Shown here: positions 45,960 to 52,803 of the stretch, piece by piece
How the letters are laid out: every line of letters begins with the position of its first letter
Numbering within the stretch: position 1 is the stretch's first letter
From: Betaproteobacteria bacterium
Lineage (GTDB): Bacteria > Pseudomonadota > Gammaproteobacteria > Burkholderiales > SG8-41
Assembly: GCA_021732605.1 (NCBI GenBank)
Contig: JAKFUS010000039.1
Coordinates: forward strand, 1-52,803
Reading direction: 5' to 3'
Length of the DNA: 52,803 nucleotides
Position numbers and translations under genes: made by a program
The notes under the pieces: generated by a model
Seen by the model: only the letters and a program-made list of their open reading frames with translations
What the model was told of the DNA's origin: nothing
Databases searched by the model: none

Positions 45960-46640
45960 TCAGTTCCGAAAAGGAAATTTGAAAGCTGAAAGCAGCGCCC
46001 GGGCTTCTTCGTCGGACTTTGCTGTCGTTGTAATGGTAATATTCATTCCGCGCAGGGCATCGATCTTGTCGTACTCGATCTCAGGGAAAATGATCTGTTC
46101 CTTGATGCCCATGTTGTAGTTGCCACGGCCGTCAAAACTGCGCCCGGAAATACCCCGAAAATCGCGGATCCGCGGCATAGCAATATTGACCAGGCGGTCG
46201 AGGAATTCATACATCCTGGCCCCGCGCAGGGTCACTTTGCAACCCACCGGGTAACCTTCACGAATCTTAAAGTTGGCAATGGCCTTGCGCGAATTGGTGA
46301 CAAGAGGTTTCTGGCCTGCAATCTTGGCCATGTCGCCAACGGCGTTGTCCATGATCTTCTTGTCGGCAACCGCTTCGCCCACACCCATGTTCAGAACGAT
46401 CTTCTCGATCCGCGGCACTTGCATCGGGCTCTTGTAGGCAAACTTCTCCGTCAGTGCCTTGGTGACCGTGTCCTTGTAATACAGGCTCAGTCTGGCCGGG
46501 GCAGTCGGACGTGCCGGCTTGCCCTGCTTGGGAGCAGTTGCAGCTGCAGCCTTGGGCGCTTTAGTTTTTTTGGCCGGTGCGGGTGCGGCCTTGGCATCCT
46601 TCGCCGGCTTTGCTTTTTTGGTGTCTTTATCAGCGCTCAT
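45960..46640 (-). CDS. rplE: 50S ribosomal protein L5 with long N-terminal extension
   Basis: A 226-residue L5; the family usually has about 179 residues. Homology starts near residue 49 ([15 protein letters not shown]), and the preceding ~47 residues are almost only Ala, Lys, Pro and Thr, like a histone H1 tail. The core is complete: [37 protein letters not shown] and [16 protein letters not shown]. The ATG at 46640 overlaps the rplX stop (ATGA), which makes this start credible; no ATG lies closer to the core. L5 binds 5S rRNA and touches tRNA and S13. Confidence 0.97.
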   Translation of the reverse strand: MSADKDTKKAKPAKDAKAAPAPAKKTKAPKAAAATAPKQGKPARPTAPARLSLYYKDTVTKALTEKFAYKSPMQVPRIEKIVLNMGVGEAVADKKIMDNAVGDMAKIAGQKPLVTNSRKAIANFKIREGYPVGCKVTLRGARMYEFLDRLVNIAMPRIRDFRGISGRSFDGRGNYNMGIKEQIIFPEIEYDKIDALRGMNITITTTAKSDEEARALLSAFKFPFRN

Positions 46641-46954
46641 ACATCAACCACTTCGCCATTGGACTTGAAATACCGAACACGGCGCCCGTCTTCCAGTTGC
46701 CTGATGCCGATACGATCGGCCTTCTTGGTCACAGGATTAAACAACGCTACGTTCGACACGTGAATAGGCATTTCCTTGTCGATGATGCCGCCAGTCTCAC
46801 CTTTGGCGGGATTCGGCCGTTGGTGTTTCTTGACGCGGTTGATACCTTCGACGAGCAAATGAGACTCATCAATAATCCGCAATACCGTGCCGCGCTTGCT
46901 GCGGTCACGGCCGGTAACGACGACGATGTCATCGCCTTTTTTGATCTTGCGCAT
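46637..46954 (-). CDS. rplX: 50S ribosomal protein L24
   Basis: A 105-residue L24, an assembly starter of the large subunit, with the KOW motif [19 protein letters not shown] and [11 protein letters not shown]. 16 bp after rplN, overlapping rplE. Confidence 0.98.
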   Translation of the reverse strand: MRKIKKGDDIVVVTGRDRSKRGTVLRIIDESHLLVEGINRVKKHQRPNPAKGETGGIIDKEMPIHVSNVALFNPVTKKADRIGIRQLEDGRRVRYFKSNGEVVDV

Positions 46955-46970
46955 ATGCGTATCCGTCCTC

Positions 46971-47339
46971 TTACAACACTTCAGGAGCCAGGGACACGAT
47001 CTTCATGAAGCGTTCGGTACGCAGTTCGCGTGTCACAGGTCCAAAAATCCGGGTGCCGATGGGCTCCAGTTTCTGGTTCAGCAACACTGCAGCGTTACCG
47101 TCAAACTTCAACAACGATCCGTCATTGCGGCGCACGCCTTTGGCGGTACGCACAACTACGGCATTGTAGACCTCGCCCTTTTTTACGCGACCACGGGGCG
47201 CAGCATCCTTGATGCTGACCTTGATCACGTCACCAATGCCGGCGTAACGACGCTTAGAGCCGCCCAGCACCTTGATGCACATGACTGCGCGCGCACCGGT
47301 GTTGTCAGCAACGTCCAGTATGGATTGCATCTGAATCAT
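46971..47339 (-). CDS. rplN: 50S ribosomal protein L14
   Basis: A 122-residue L14 at the subunit interface. [17 protein letters not shown] and [13 protein letters not shown] are diagnostic. First gene of the spc unit; a promoter lies in the 152-bp gap upstream. Confidence 0.98.
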   Translation of the reverse strand: MIQMQSILDVADNTGARAVMCIKVLGGSKRRYAGIGDVIKVSIKDAAPRGRVKKGEVYNAVVVRTAKGVRRNDGSLLKFDGNAAVLLNQKLEPIGTRIFGPVTRELRTERFMKIVSLAPEVL

Positions 47340-47455
47340 GATTTTTCCTGCTTATTTTCCCCAACTTGGCCACCCTTGCAGCATGGAAGGCCAGTCTTGG
47401 AGCCCGTTCGGGCATTAACCGCTAACCGTAAGTCGGCGGAGAAATACAGCTAAAG

Positions 47456-47484
47456 ATTATAGCGCGTGAATACCTCTCGCGCAA
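47456..47484 (-). promoter_or_regulatory. Sigma-70 promoter of the spc operon
   Basis: On the minus strand TTGCGC (47484-47479), a 17-bp spacer and a perfect TATAAT (47461-47456) stand about 117 bp before rplN. E. coli also starts its spc operon between rpsQ and rplN, so this is very likely the functional counterpart. Confidence 0.82.
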
Positions 47485-47491
47485 GCCTTAT

Positions 47492-47758
47492 TTAAACGCC
47501 CCGCGACTTTTCGATGAGTTTGATCACCCGCCAGGCCTTGGTTTTGGCCAACGGGCGGCACTCCTCGATCAGCACGGTATCGCCTTCTTTGTACTCGTCG
47601 TTGGCATCGTGTGCATGGTATTTCTTGGAACGCGTAATGATCTTACCCAGCAGCGGATGCTTGACCCGCCGCTCGACCAAGACCGTAACCGTCTTGTCCA
47701 TTTTGTCGCTGACTACCTTGCCCGTCAGCGTCCGCTTGTTTGCTTCAGTCATAGTCAA
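47492..47758 (-). CDS. rpsQ: 30S ribosomal protein S17
   Basis: An 88-residue OB-fold S17 with [18 protein letters not shown] and the loop [16 protein letters not shown]. Last gene of the S10 unit, 9 bp after rpmC. Confidence 0.98.
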   Translation of the reverse strand: MTMTEANKRTLTGKVVSDKMDKTVTVLVERRVKHPLLGKIITRSKKYHAHDANDEYKEGDTVLIEECRPLAKTKAWRVIKLIEKSRGV

Positions 47759-47767
47759 CCCTGCCCG

Positions 47768-47953
47768 TTATGCCTTGGTTCCCAGCACCGTGCGCACGCG
47801 CGCGATATCGCGCCGTACTTTGCGCAACTGGCTGGTGTTCGATAACTGCTGTGTTGCCTTCTGCATGCGCAGGGAAAACTGTGCCTTGAGCAAGGACTCG
47901 AGTTCCTTGCGCAATTCTTCAGGGCCCTTTGCCTTCATTTCGCTCACGTCCAT
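47768..47953 (-). CDS. rpmC: 50S ribosomal protein L29
   Basis: A 61-residue helical hairpin protein at the exit tunnel, where SRP and trigger factor dock. [32 protein letters not shown] core (the usual L29 pattern) in residues about 27-54. Confidence 0.97.
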   Translation of the reverse strand: MDVSEMKAKGPEELRKELESLLKAQFSLRMQKATQQLSNTSQLRKVRRDIARVRTVLGTKA

Positions 47954-47956
47954 GCT

Positions 47957-48373
47957 CTAGCCCCCTACCAGGCGGTGGACAAAAGTCGTCGCGATCGGCA
48001 GCTTCGCCGCTGCAAGGCGGAAAGCTTCCTTGGCAATGACTTCATTCACGCCGTCCATTTCATACAAAACTTTGCCCGGCTGAATCTCGGCAACCCAATA
48101 CTCCGGATTACCCTTGCCGTTGCCCATACGAACCTCTGCCGGTTTCCGCGAAATCGGCTTATCCGGAAAAATACGAATCCAGATCCGCCCGCCGCGCTTG
48201 ATATGACGCGTCATCGCACGACGCGCAGCCTCAATCTGGCGCGCGGTCAGACGACCCCGACCTATGGCCTTAAGACCATATTCGCCAAAACTTACCTTAT
48301 TGCCGCGAGTCGCAACGCCGGTATTCCGGCCCTTTTGCTCCTTGCGGTACTTACGCCTGGCTGGCTGTAGCAC
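47957..48373 (-). CDS. rplP: 50S ribosomal protein L16
   Basis: A 138-residue L16 near the A site. The start is a GTG at 48373 ([17 protein letters not shown]), which overlaps the rpsC 3' end by 23 bases. [20 protein letters not shown] and [12 protein letters not shown] are typical, the latter next to the Arg that is hydroxylated in E. coli. Confidence 0.98.
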   Translation of the reverse strand: MLQPARRKYRKEQKGRNTGVATRGNKVSFGEYGLKAIGRGRLTARQIEAARRAMTRHIKRGGRIWIRIFPDKPISRKPAEVRMGNGKGNPEYWVAEIQPGKVLYEMDGVNEVIAKEAFRLAAAKLPIATTFVHRLVGG

Positions 48374-49109
48374 GTTTTACTCCTGTCTTTGCAGTTGTAG
48401 TCCGACGCGGCTTACGGGCCGGCGCGGGCGCGGGCTCATCTGCCGGTACAGCCGTCGGGGTAAGCCCCGGATGTTCGTTCTTGCCGATTACTTCACCTTT
48501 GAATACCCAGACCTTGACACCAATGATGCCGTAACTGGTCTTGGCTTCAGAGAAACCATAATCGATATCGGCACGCAGTGTATGCAGCGGCACACGTCCT
48601 TCTCGATACCACTCGGTCCGCGCAATTTCAATGCCGTTCAGACGCCCCGCGCTCATGATCTTGATGCCTTGTGCACCCAGTCGCATGGCGTTGGTAATGG
48701 CCCGCTTCATCGCACGGCGAAACATGATCCGCTTCTGCAATTGCTGGACGATGGAGTCAGCAATCAGCTGTGCATCGAGTTCAGGCTTGCGCACCTCCTC
48801 GATATTCACGTGCACCGGAACGCCGAGCAACTTCTGCAGATCGACTTTCAGGCGCTCAATATCTTCGCCCTTCTTGCCGATCACCATGCCGGGACGCGCG
48901 CTGAATATCGTGATACGTGCGTTTTTTGCCGGACGTTCAATGATCACTCGGGAGACTGCCGCCTGCGACAGCCGCTCTTTCAGATACTCGCGAACCCTGA
49001 TGTCTTCCAGTAGCATCACCGGGAAATTCTTGTTATTCGCATACCAGCGGGAAGCCCAGTTGCGGTTAAACGCCAGACGAAAACCGATCGGATGAATTTT
49101 TTGGCCCAT
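48351..49109 (-). CDS. rpsC: 30S ribosomal protein S3 with extended C terminus
   Basis: A 252-residue S3 with the KH domain ([19 protein letters not shown]) and the C-terminal domain [12 protein letters not shown]. The last ~35 residues (Pro/Ala/Arg/Thr/Lys-rich) exceed the E. coli protein (233 residues), and the end runs into rplP by 23 bases. S3 lines the mRNA entry channel. Confidence 0.98.
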   Translation of the reverse strand: MGQKIHPIGFRLAFNRNWASRWYANNKNFPVMLLEDIRVREYLKERLSQAAVSRVIIERPAKNARITIFSARPGMVIGKKGEDIERLKVDLQKLLGVPVHVNIEEVRKPELDAQLIADSIVQQLQKRIMFRRAMKRAITNAMRLGAQGIKIMSAGRLNGIEIARTEWYREGRVPLHTLRADIDYGFSEAKTSYGIIGVKVWVFKGEVIGKNEHPGLTPTAVPADEPAPAPARKPRRTTTAKTGVKRATASQA

Positions 49110-49111
49110 AC

Positions 49112-49450
49112 CTACTTCCTTCCGTCGCCGACGGTGACATAAACATGGCAGGTCGGCTTCATGATGCGTACGCCACGGCCCTTGGCTGCCGATGAAAAGC
49201 GCTTCATCACCGGACCCTTTTCCACATAAATACTCGTGATCTTGAGTTCATCGATGTCCGCACCGTCATTGTGTTCGGCATTGGCGATAGCCGACTCAAG
49301 AACCTTGCGGATGATCACTGCACCCTTTTTGGGCGAAAAACTCAGAATATTTAGCGCGTGCTCGACAGTCTTGCCGCGGATGAGATCCGCAACGAGACGC
49401 CCTTTTTGCGCCGACAACCTGACGCCTTGCAGTGTAGCTTTGGTATTCAT
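49112..49450 (-). CDS. rplV: 50S ribosomal protein L22
   Basis: A 112-residue L22 whose beta hairpin ([21 protein letters not shown]) reaches into the exit tunnel, where macrolides act. 2 bp before rpsC. Confidence 0.98.
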   Translation of the reverse strand: MNTKATLQGVRLSAQKGRLVADLIRGKTVEHALNILSFSPKKGAVIIRKVLESAIANAEHNDGADIDELKITSIYVEKGPVMKRFSSAAKGRGVRIMKPTCHVYVTVGDGRK

Positions 49451-49461
49451 CTCGGTTTACC

Positions 49462-49770
49462 TTACTTGGCTGCCGGAGTCGGAGAAGCTTTCTTGTCAGC
49501 TGGCGCGCCGCCGGCTTTCGAATGCCCCTTGAAGACTCGCGTATGCGCGAACTCGCCCAGCTTGTGTCCGACCATGTTTTCCGTCACATAAACCGGCACA
49601 TGCTGCTTGCCGTTATGCACCGCAATCGTCAGTCCGACAAAGTCTGGCAATATTGTTGAACGCCGTGACCAAGTCTTGATCGGCCGCTTGTCCGAACCAG
49701 CACGTGCCGTCTCCACCTTTTGCATCAGGTGGTGATCGACAAACGGGCCTTTTTTAATGGAACGTGACAT
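49462..49770 (-). CDS. rpsS: 30S ribosomal protein S19
   Basis: A 102-residue S19 of the head with [32 protein letters not shown] and [16 protein letters not shown]. The tail ([16 protein letters not shown]) is about ten residues longer than in E. coli. Confidence 0.98.
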   Translation of the reverse strand: MSRSIKKGPFVDHHLMQKVETARAGSDKRPIKTWSRRSTILPDFVGLTIAVHNGKQHVPVYVTENMVGHKLGEFAHTRVFKGHSKAGGAPADKKASPTPAAK

Positions 49771-49779
49771 CTATACCCC

Positions 49780-50613
49780 TTAAGCCGTGGCTTTCGCATT
49801 GCGGCGACGAATGATCATACCGCTCGTGCGTTTATTCTTGCGCGTCTTGTAACCCTTACACATGACGCCCCATGGACTCACCGGTGCCTGAGCAGCCGCG
49901 GTCCGGCCTTCACCACCACCGTGCGGATGATCGATCGGATTCATAGCCACACCGCGCACCGTCGGACGAATACCACGCCAGCGCACACGACCAGCCTTGC
50001 CGATGGATTCCAGTGAATGCTCTTCGTTGCCAACTTCGCCGATGGTGGCGCGGCAGTTGACGTGCACTTTTCGGATCTCGCCGGAGCGCAACCGCAGCTG
50101 GGCATATTCGCCTTCACGCGCCAATAGCTGCGCCGAGGTACCTGCAGCGCGCGCAAGCTGAGCGCCCTTGCCGGGCAGCATCTCGATACAGCAAATGGTG
50201 GTGCCGACAGGGATGTTCCTGAGCGGCAGCGCATTGCCCGATTTGATCGGCGCTTCGGCACCGGAAATCAACTGCGTTCCAGCGATGACGCCGCGGGTGG
50301 CAATGACATAACGGCGTTCACCGTCGGCATAACACAGGAGCGCAAGGTGAGCGCTGCGGTTTGGATCGTATTCAATCCGCTCCACTTTGGCTTGGATGCC
50401 ATCTTTATCGCGTTTGAAATCGACCATGCGGTAATGCTGCTTGTGCCCACCACCTTGGTGGCGCATGGTGATGCGGCCGTGCACGTTACGTCCGGATTTC
50501 TTGGATTGCCGCTCGACCAGATTGGCAACCGGTTTGCCCTTGTGCAGGCCCGGGGTAACAACCTTGACCAGACCGCGACGGCCTGGAGAAGTCGGTTTGA
50601 CTTTGATTAGCAT
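49780..50613 (-). CDS. rplB: 50S ribosomal protein L2
   Basis: A 277-residue L2, needed for subunit joining and peptidyl transfer. [37 protein letters not shown] and [15 protein letters not shown] (with the conserved His) are intact. Shares its first base with the rplW stop. Confidence 0.99.
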   Translation of the reverse strand: MLIKVKPTSPGRRGLVKVVTPGLHKGKPVANLVERQSKKSGRNVHGRITMRHQGGGHKQHYRMVDFKRDKDGIQAKVERIEYDPNRSAHLALLCYADGERRYVIATRGVIAGTQLISGAEAPIKSGNALPLRNIPVGTTICCIEMLPGKGAQLARAAGTSAQLLAREGEYAQLRLRSGEIRKVHVNCRATIGEVGNEEHSLESIGKAGRVRWRGIRPTVRGVAMNPIDHPHGGGEGRTAAAQAPVSPWGVMCKGYKTRKNKRTSGMIIRRRNAKATA

Positions 50614-50939
50614 TACTTCACCTCCCCTTCAGCAAAGGTGATTTCCTGGCCCGCCTTGAGGCAGACATAGGCTTTTTTCCATGAACTGCGACGGCCGGTG
50701 AATTTGCCGAAGCGCTTTTCCTTGCCGCGAACATTGACGATGCGGACGTTCTGCACTTCGAGTTTCTCGTCCTTCTTGCTCAACATCGTTTCAACCGCAG
50801 CCTTGATTTCCGGCTTGGTCGCGTCGCGCACAACCCGAAAAACCACCTGATTGTGCTTTTCGCCGACAAACGTGCTTTTCTCCGATATCACCGGGGCGAG
50901 CAGGATCTGCGCCAAACGTTCCGTATTGAATACGCTCAT
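50613..50939 (-). CDS. rplW: 50S ribosomal protein L23
   Basis: A 108-residue L23 at the tunnel exit, the docking site for trigger factor. [35 protein letters not shown] and [15 protein letters not shown] are typical. It overlaps rplD by 4 bases (ATGA). Confidence 0.98.
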   Translation of the reverse strand: MSVFNTERLAQILLAPVISEKSTFVGEKHNQVVFRVVRDATKPEIKAAVETMLSKKDEKLEVQNVRIVNVRGKEKRFGKFTGRRSSWKKAYVCLKAGQEITFAEGEVK

Positions 50940-51556
50940 GCCAGCAACTCCTCTATCTTGCTTACCGCGCCTTTGGTCATTAGCACCTTGCCGTAACGGA
51001 TCAGGCTGACCGGGTCAGCATGGCCGACATCAACAATCATGACATGGGGCAGATTACGTGACGACAATTGCAGGTTCTCGTCAAGGTTGTCGGTAATGAT
51101 CAGCACATCATCCATGCCCATGCCCTGAAGTTTCTGGGCAAGCAGCTTTGTCTTCGGTGCATCAATGGTAAATGTGTCGATCACAACCAGACGATCTTCG
51201 CGGGCCAGCTGCGAAAGAATCGACAGCATTCCCGCGCGGTACATCTTGCGATTGAGCTTGTGCGAGTAGTTCTCGTCCGGCGAATTCGGGAAAGTCCTGC
51301 CGCCGCCACGCCACAGCGGGCTGGAAGTCATACCGGCGCGGGCGCGACCGGTGCCCTTCTGCCGCCACGGTTTTTTAGTGGAGTGCTTGACCGTGCCGCG
51401 ATCTTTTTGCGCCCGGGTGGCGAGACGTGCGTTGGCCATATAGGCCGTAATGACCTGATGCACCAGAGCTTCGTTGTATTCGCGACCGAACGCAGCATCC
51501 GATGCCGCCAGTTTGGCGGTGGGTTTGCCCTGCTCGTTGATTATGTTGAGTTCCAT
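50936..51556 (-). CDS. rplD: 50S ribosomal protein L4
   Basis: A 206-residue L4 with the tunnel loop [29 protein letters not shown] segment (about 64-88). In E. coli L4 represses the S10 operon through a leader before rpsJ; whether it does so here is open. 9 bp after rplC. Confidence 0.98.
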   Translation of the reverse strand: MELNIINEQGKPTAKLAASDAAFGREYNEALVHQVITAYMANARLATRAQKDRGTVKHSTKKPWRQKGTGRARAGMTSSPLWRGGGRTFPNSPDENYSHKLNRKMYRAGMLSILSQLAREDRLVVIDTFTIDAPKTKLLAQKLQGMGMDDVLIITDNLDENLQLSSRNLPHVMIVDVGHADPVSLIRYGKVLMTKGAVSKIEELLA

Positions 51557-51565
51557 TGCGTGCCT

Positions 51566-52255
51566 CTACTTCTTAGCCGGGGCGGCTTTGCCGCCCTGTT
51601 TGACCGCTGGCGGGCGACGCGTGCGGATCGCAGGACGCACCATGACATCGCCACCTCGAGAACCGGGGACTGCGCCGCGGATCAGCAGCAGGTTGCGCTC
51701 TGCGTCAATGCGCACGATTTGCAGTGACTGCTGGGTCCGTTGCACAGCACCCATGTGACCCGGCATTCTCTTGCCAGGAAACACGCGGCCGGGGTCCTGG
51801 GCCATACCGATCGAGCCAGGCTTGTTGTGTGAAACCGAGTTGCCGTGACTGGCGCGGTTCGACGAGAAATGGTGCCGCTTGATGACGCCGGCAAAACCCT
51901 TGCCCTGCGACACACCGGTCACATCGACATACTGCCCGACCGCGAAAATGGTCGCCGCCACCGTGGCGCCGACCGACATCTCGGCCAGTTTTTCCGGTGT
52001 GACGGTAAATTCCCGCATCACCCGGCCACCCTCGACACCTGCTTTGGCAAAGTGTCCTGCGGCAGGCTTGATGACGCGCGAAGCGCGACGTTTACCAAAC
52101 GCCAGTTGCACGGCGGCATAGCCGTCGATCTCGGGTGTCTTAATCTGCGAGACGCGATTGTTCGATACGTCGACGACGGTCACCGGTATGGTGTCACCGT
52201 CGTCGGTGAATATCCGCGTCATGCCGACTTTGCGGCCGACTAATCCTAAACTCAT
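51566..52255 (-). CDS. rplC: 50S ribosomal protein L3
   Basis: A 229-residue L3 from the ATG at 52255 ([16 protein letters not shown]), with AAAGGT upstream; a longer frame to 52300 would add 15 residues translated from the hairpin region. [29 protein letters not shown] and the Lys/Pro-rich tail are seen. The 87-bp gap to rpsJ holds a terminator-like hairpin. Confidence 0.97.
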   Translation of the reverse strand: MSLGLVGRKVGMTRIFTDDGDTIPVTVVDVSNNRVSQIKTPEIDGYAAVQLAFGKRRASRVIKPAAGHFAKAGVEGGRVMREFTVTPEKLAEMSVGATVAATIFAVGQYVDVTGVSQGKGFAGVIKRHHFSSNRASHGNSVSHNKPGSIGMAQDPGRVFPGKRMPGHMGAVQRTQQSLQIVRIDAERNLLLIRGAVPGSRGGDVMVRPAIRTRRPPAVKQGGKAAPAKK

Positions 52256-52268
52256 TTTTGTACCTTTT

Positions 52269-52324
52269 AAAAAAAGGCGCCGACTGCAATTGGCCGGCAC
52301 TTCTATTGGTAAAACCGGGCGCCT
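52269..52324 (-). terminator. Terminator-like hairpin between rpsJ and rplC, candidate attenuator
   Basis: On the minus strand AGGCGCC (52324-52318) and GGCGCCT (52281-52275) can pair around a 36-base interior, and seven U (52275-52269) follow. It looks like an intrinsic terminator but stands inside the S10 operon, 13 bp before the rplC start, so partial termination or attenuation is possible. The long interior lowers confidence. Confidence 0.45.
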
Positions 52325-52342
52325 GAGCGTCCGTTCGTAACC

Positions 52343-52660
52343 TTACAACTTGATTTCCACATCCACACCAGCAGGCAAGTCGAGTTTCATCAGTGCATCA
52401 ACGGTCTTGTCCGTCGGGTCGATAATGTCCATCAACCGCAGGTGGCTGCGGATTTCCAACTGTTCGCGCGAAGTTTTGTTGACGTGCGGTGAACGCAGCA
52501 AATCGAAGCGCTGTTTGCGTGTCGGCAGCGGAATCGGGCCCTTGACTACGGCTCCGGTACGTTTTGCGGTTTCCACAATCTCCTGCGCTGACTGGTCGAT
52601 CAAACGATAGTCGAACGCCTTGAGGCGAATGCGAATTTTCTGACTTTTCAGGGCGGCCAT
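52343..52660 (-). CDS. rpsJ: 30S ribosomal protein S10
   Basis: A 105-residue S10 (also the transcription antitermination factor NusE). [33 protein letters not shown] and [20 protein letters not shown] are diagnostic. It starts 3 bases after the tuf stop with no visible ribosome site, so it may depend on translation of tuf. Confidence 0.97.
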   Translation of the reverse strand: MAALKSQKIRIRLKAFDYRLIDQSAQEIVETAKRTGAVVKGPIPLPTRKQRFDLLRSPHVNKTSREQLEIRSHLRLMDIIDPTDKTVDALMKLDLPAGVDVEIKL

Positions 52661-52663
52661 TTT

Positions 52664-52803
52664 TTATTCGATCACTTTTGCTACGACGCCGGCGCCGACG
52701 GTCCTGCCGCCCTCGCGGATGGCAAACCGCAGCCCCTCTTCCATCGCGATGGGCTGAATCAGCGCCACCGTGATCGAAATGTTGTCCCCCGGCATCACCA
52801 TCT
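52664..52803 (-). CDS. tuf: Elongation factor Tu, C-terminal fragment (cut by window edge)
   Basis: The last 45 codons of tuf: [15 protein letters not shown], then [16 protein letters not shown] and [13 protein letters not shown]. This is domain III, which contacts aminoacyl-tRNA and EF-Ts. The gene continues past the right edge. Position before rpsJ matches the str-S10 order of Betaproteobacteria. Confidence 0.97.
   Translation of the reverse strand, partial: MVMPGDNISITVALIQPIAMEEGLRFAIREGGRTVGAGVVAKVIE

Overview
The window looks like a Betaproteobacterium, most likely of the order Burkholderiales (inference from content, no database search). Pointers are the high GC content, a very large appetite for Bug/TctC-type solute receptors, MmgE/PrpD paralogues, the gene order fmdB-type zinc ribbon / DUF502 / aspS / nudB, the ssb-MFS-uvrA arrangement, and a full S10-spc-alpha ribosomal cluster preceded by tuf.

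Layout. (1) 1-1.5 kb: remnant of a YegD-like Hsp70 protein that lacks its N-terminal ATP-binding part, followed by ~370 bp of gene-free DNA with repeated TGACCTGCCCC words; this looks like a decayed accessory patch. (2) 1.5-13 kb: a catabolic region. A minus-strand set (LysR regulator, Bug receptor, amidohydrolase) and an alpha/beta hydrolase flank a short-chain dehydrogenase-fold gene; a divergent plus-strand operon carries a TcuA-like flavoprotein, three consecutive MmgE/PrpD paralogues and a second Bug receptor. Taken together this suggests uptake and breakdown of a tricarboxylate or related polycarboxylate, with the exact substrate unknown. (3) 13-22.6 kb: a membrane protein fused to a spermidine-synthase-like domain, a DegQ-type protease, an MFS transporter whose C terminus is extended by a 27-bp tandem repeat, an EgtD methyltransferase, a PBP7-type endopeptidase, and a TctD/TctE-like two-component system with a candidate autoregulatory box. 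An orphan minus-strand terminator at 20.1 kb hints at an unannotated small RNA. (4) 22.6-31 kb, minus strand: an Atm1-type ABC exporter, an EEP-family phosphodiesterase, nadA, nudB, a barstar-like inhibitor and its secreted guanyl-type ribonuclease, aspS, a DUF502 membrane protein and an FmdB-type zinc ribbon protein. (5) 31-38.4 kb: acetate kinase, ssb, an MFS transporter, uvrA and a glycerate 2-kinase translationally coupled to uvrA. (6) 38.5-52.8 kb, minus strand: the ribosomal cluster in the standard order from tuf (cut by the right edge) and rpsJ to rpoA and rplQ, with secY, infA and rpmJ, ended by a bidirectional terminator.

How it works together. The catabolic block has receptors, regulators and enzymes of the families used for tricarballylate, aconitate and methylcitrate chemistry, but no TctA/TctB permease is in the window, so the receptors must use a permease encoded elsewhere. 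The two-component system at 20-22.6 kb is of the type that controls tricarboxylate transport. The ribosomal part is conventional in order but carries several Ala/Lys/Pro-rich protein tails (most strikingly a ~47-residue N-terminal extension on L5), a clear spc promoter, and an intrinsic-terminator-like hairpin between rpsJ and rplC. No tRNA, rRNA, CRISPR array, prophage or intact insertion sequence was recognised.
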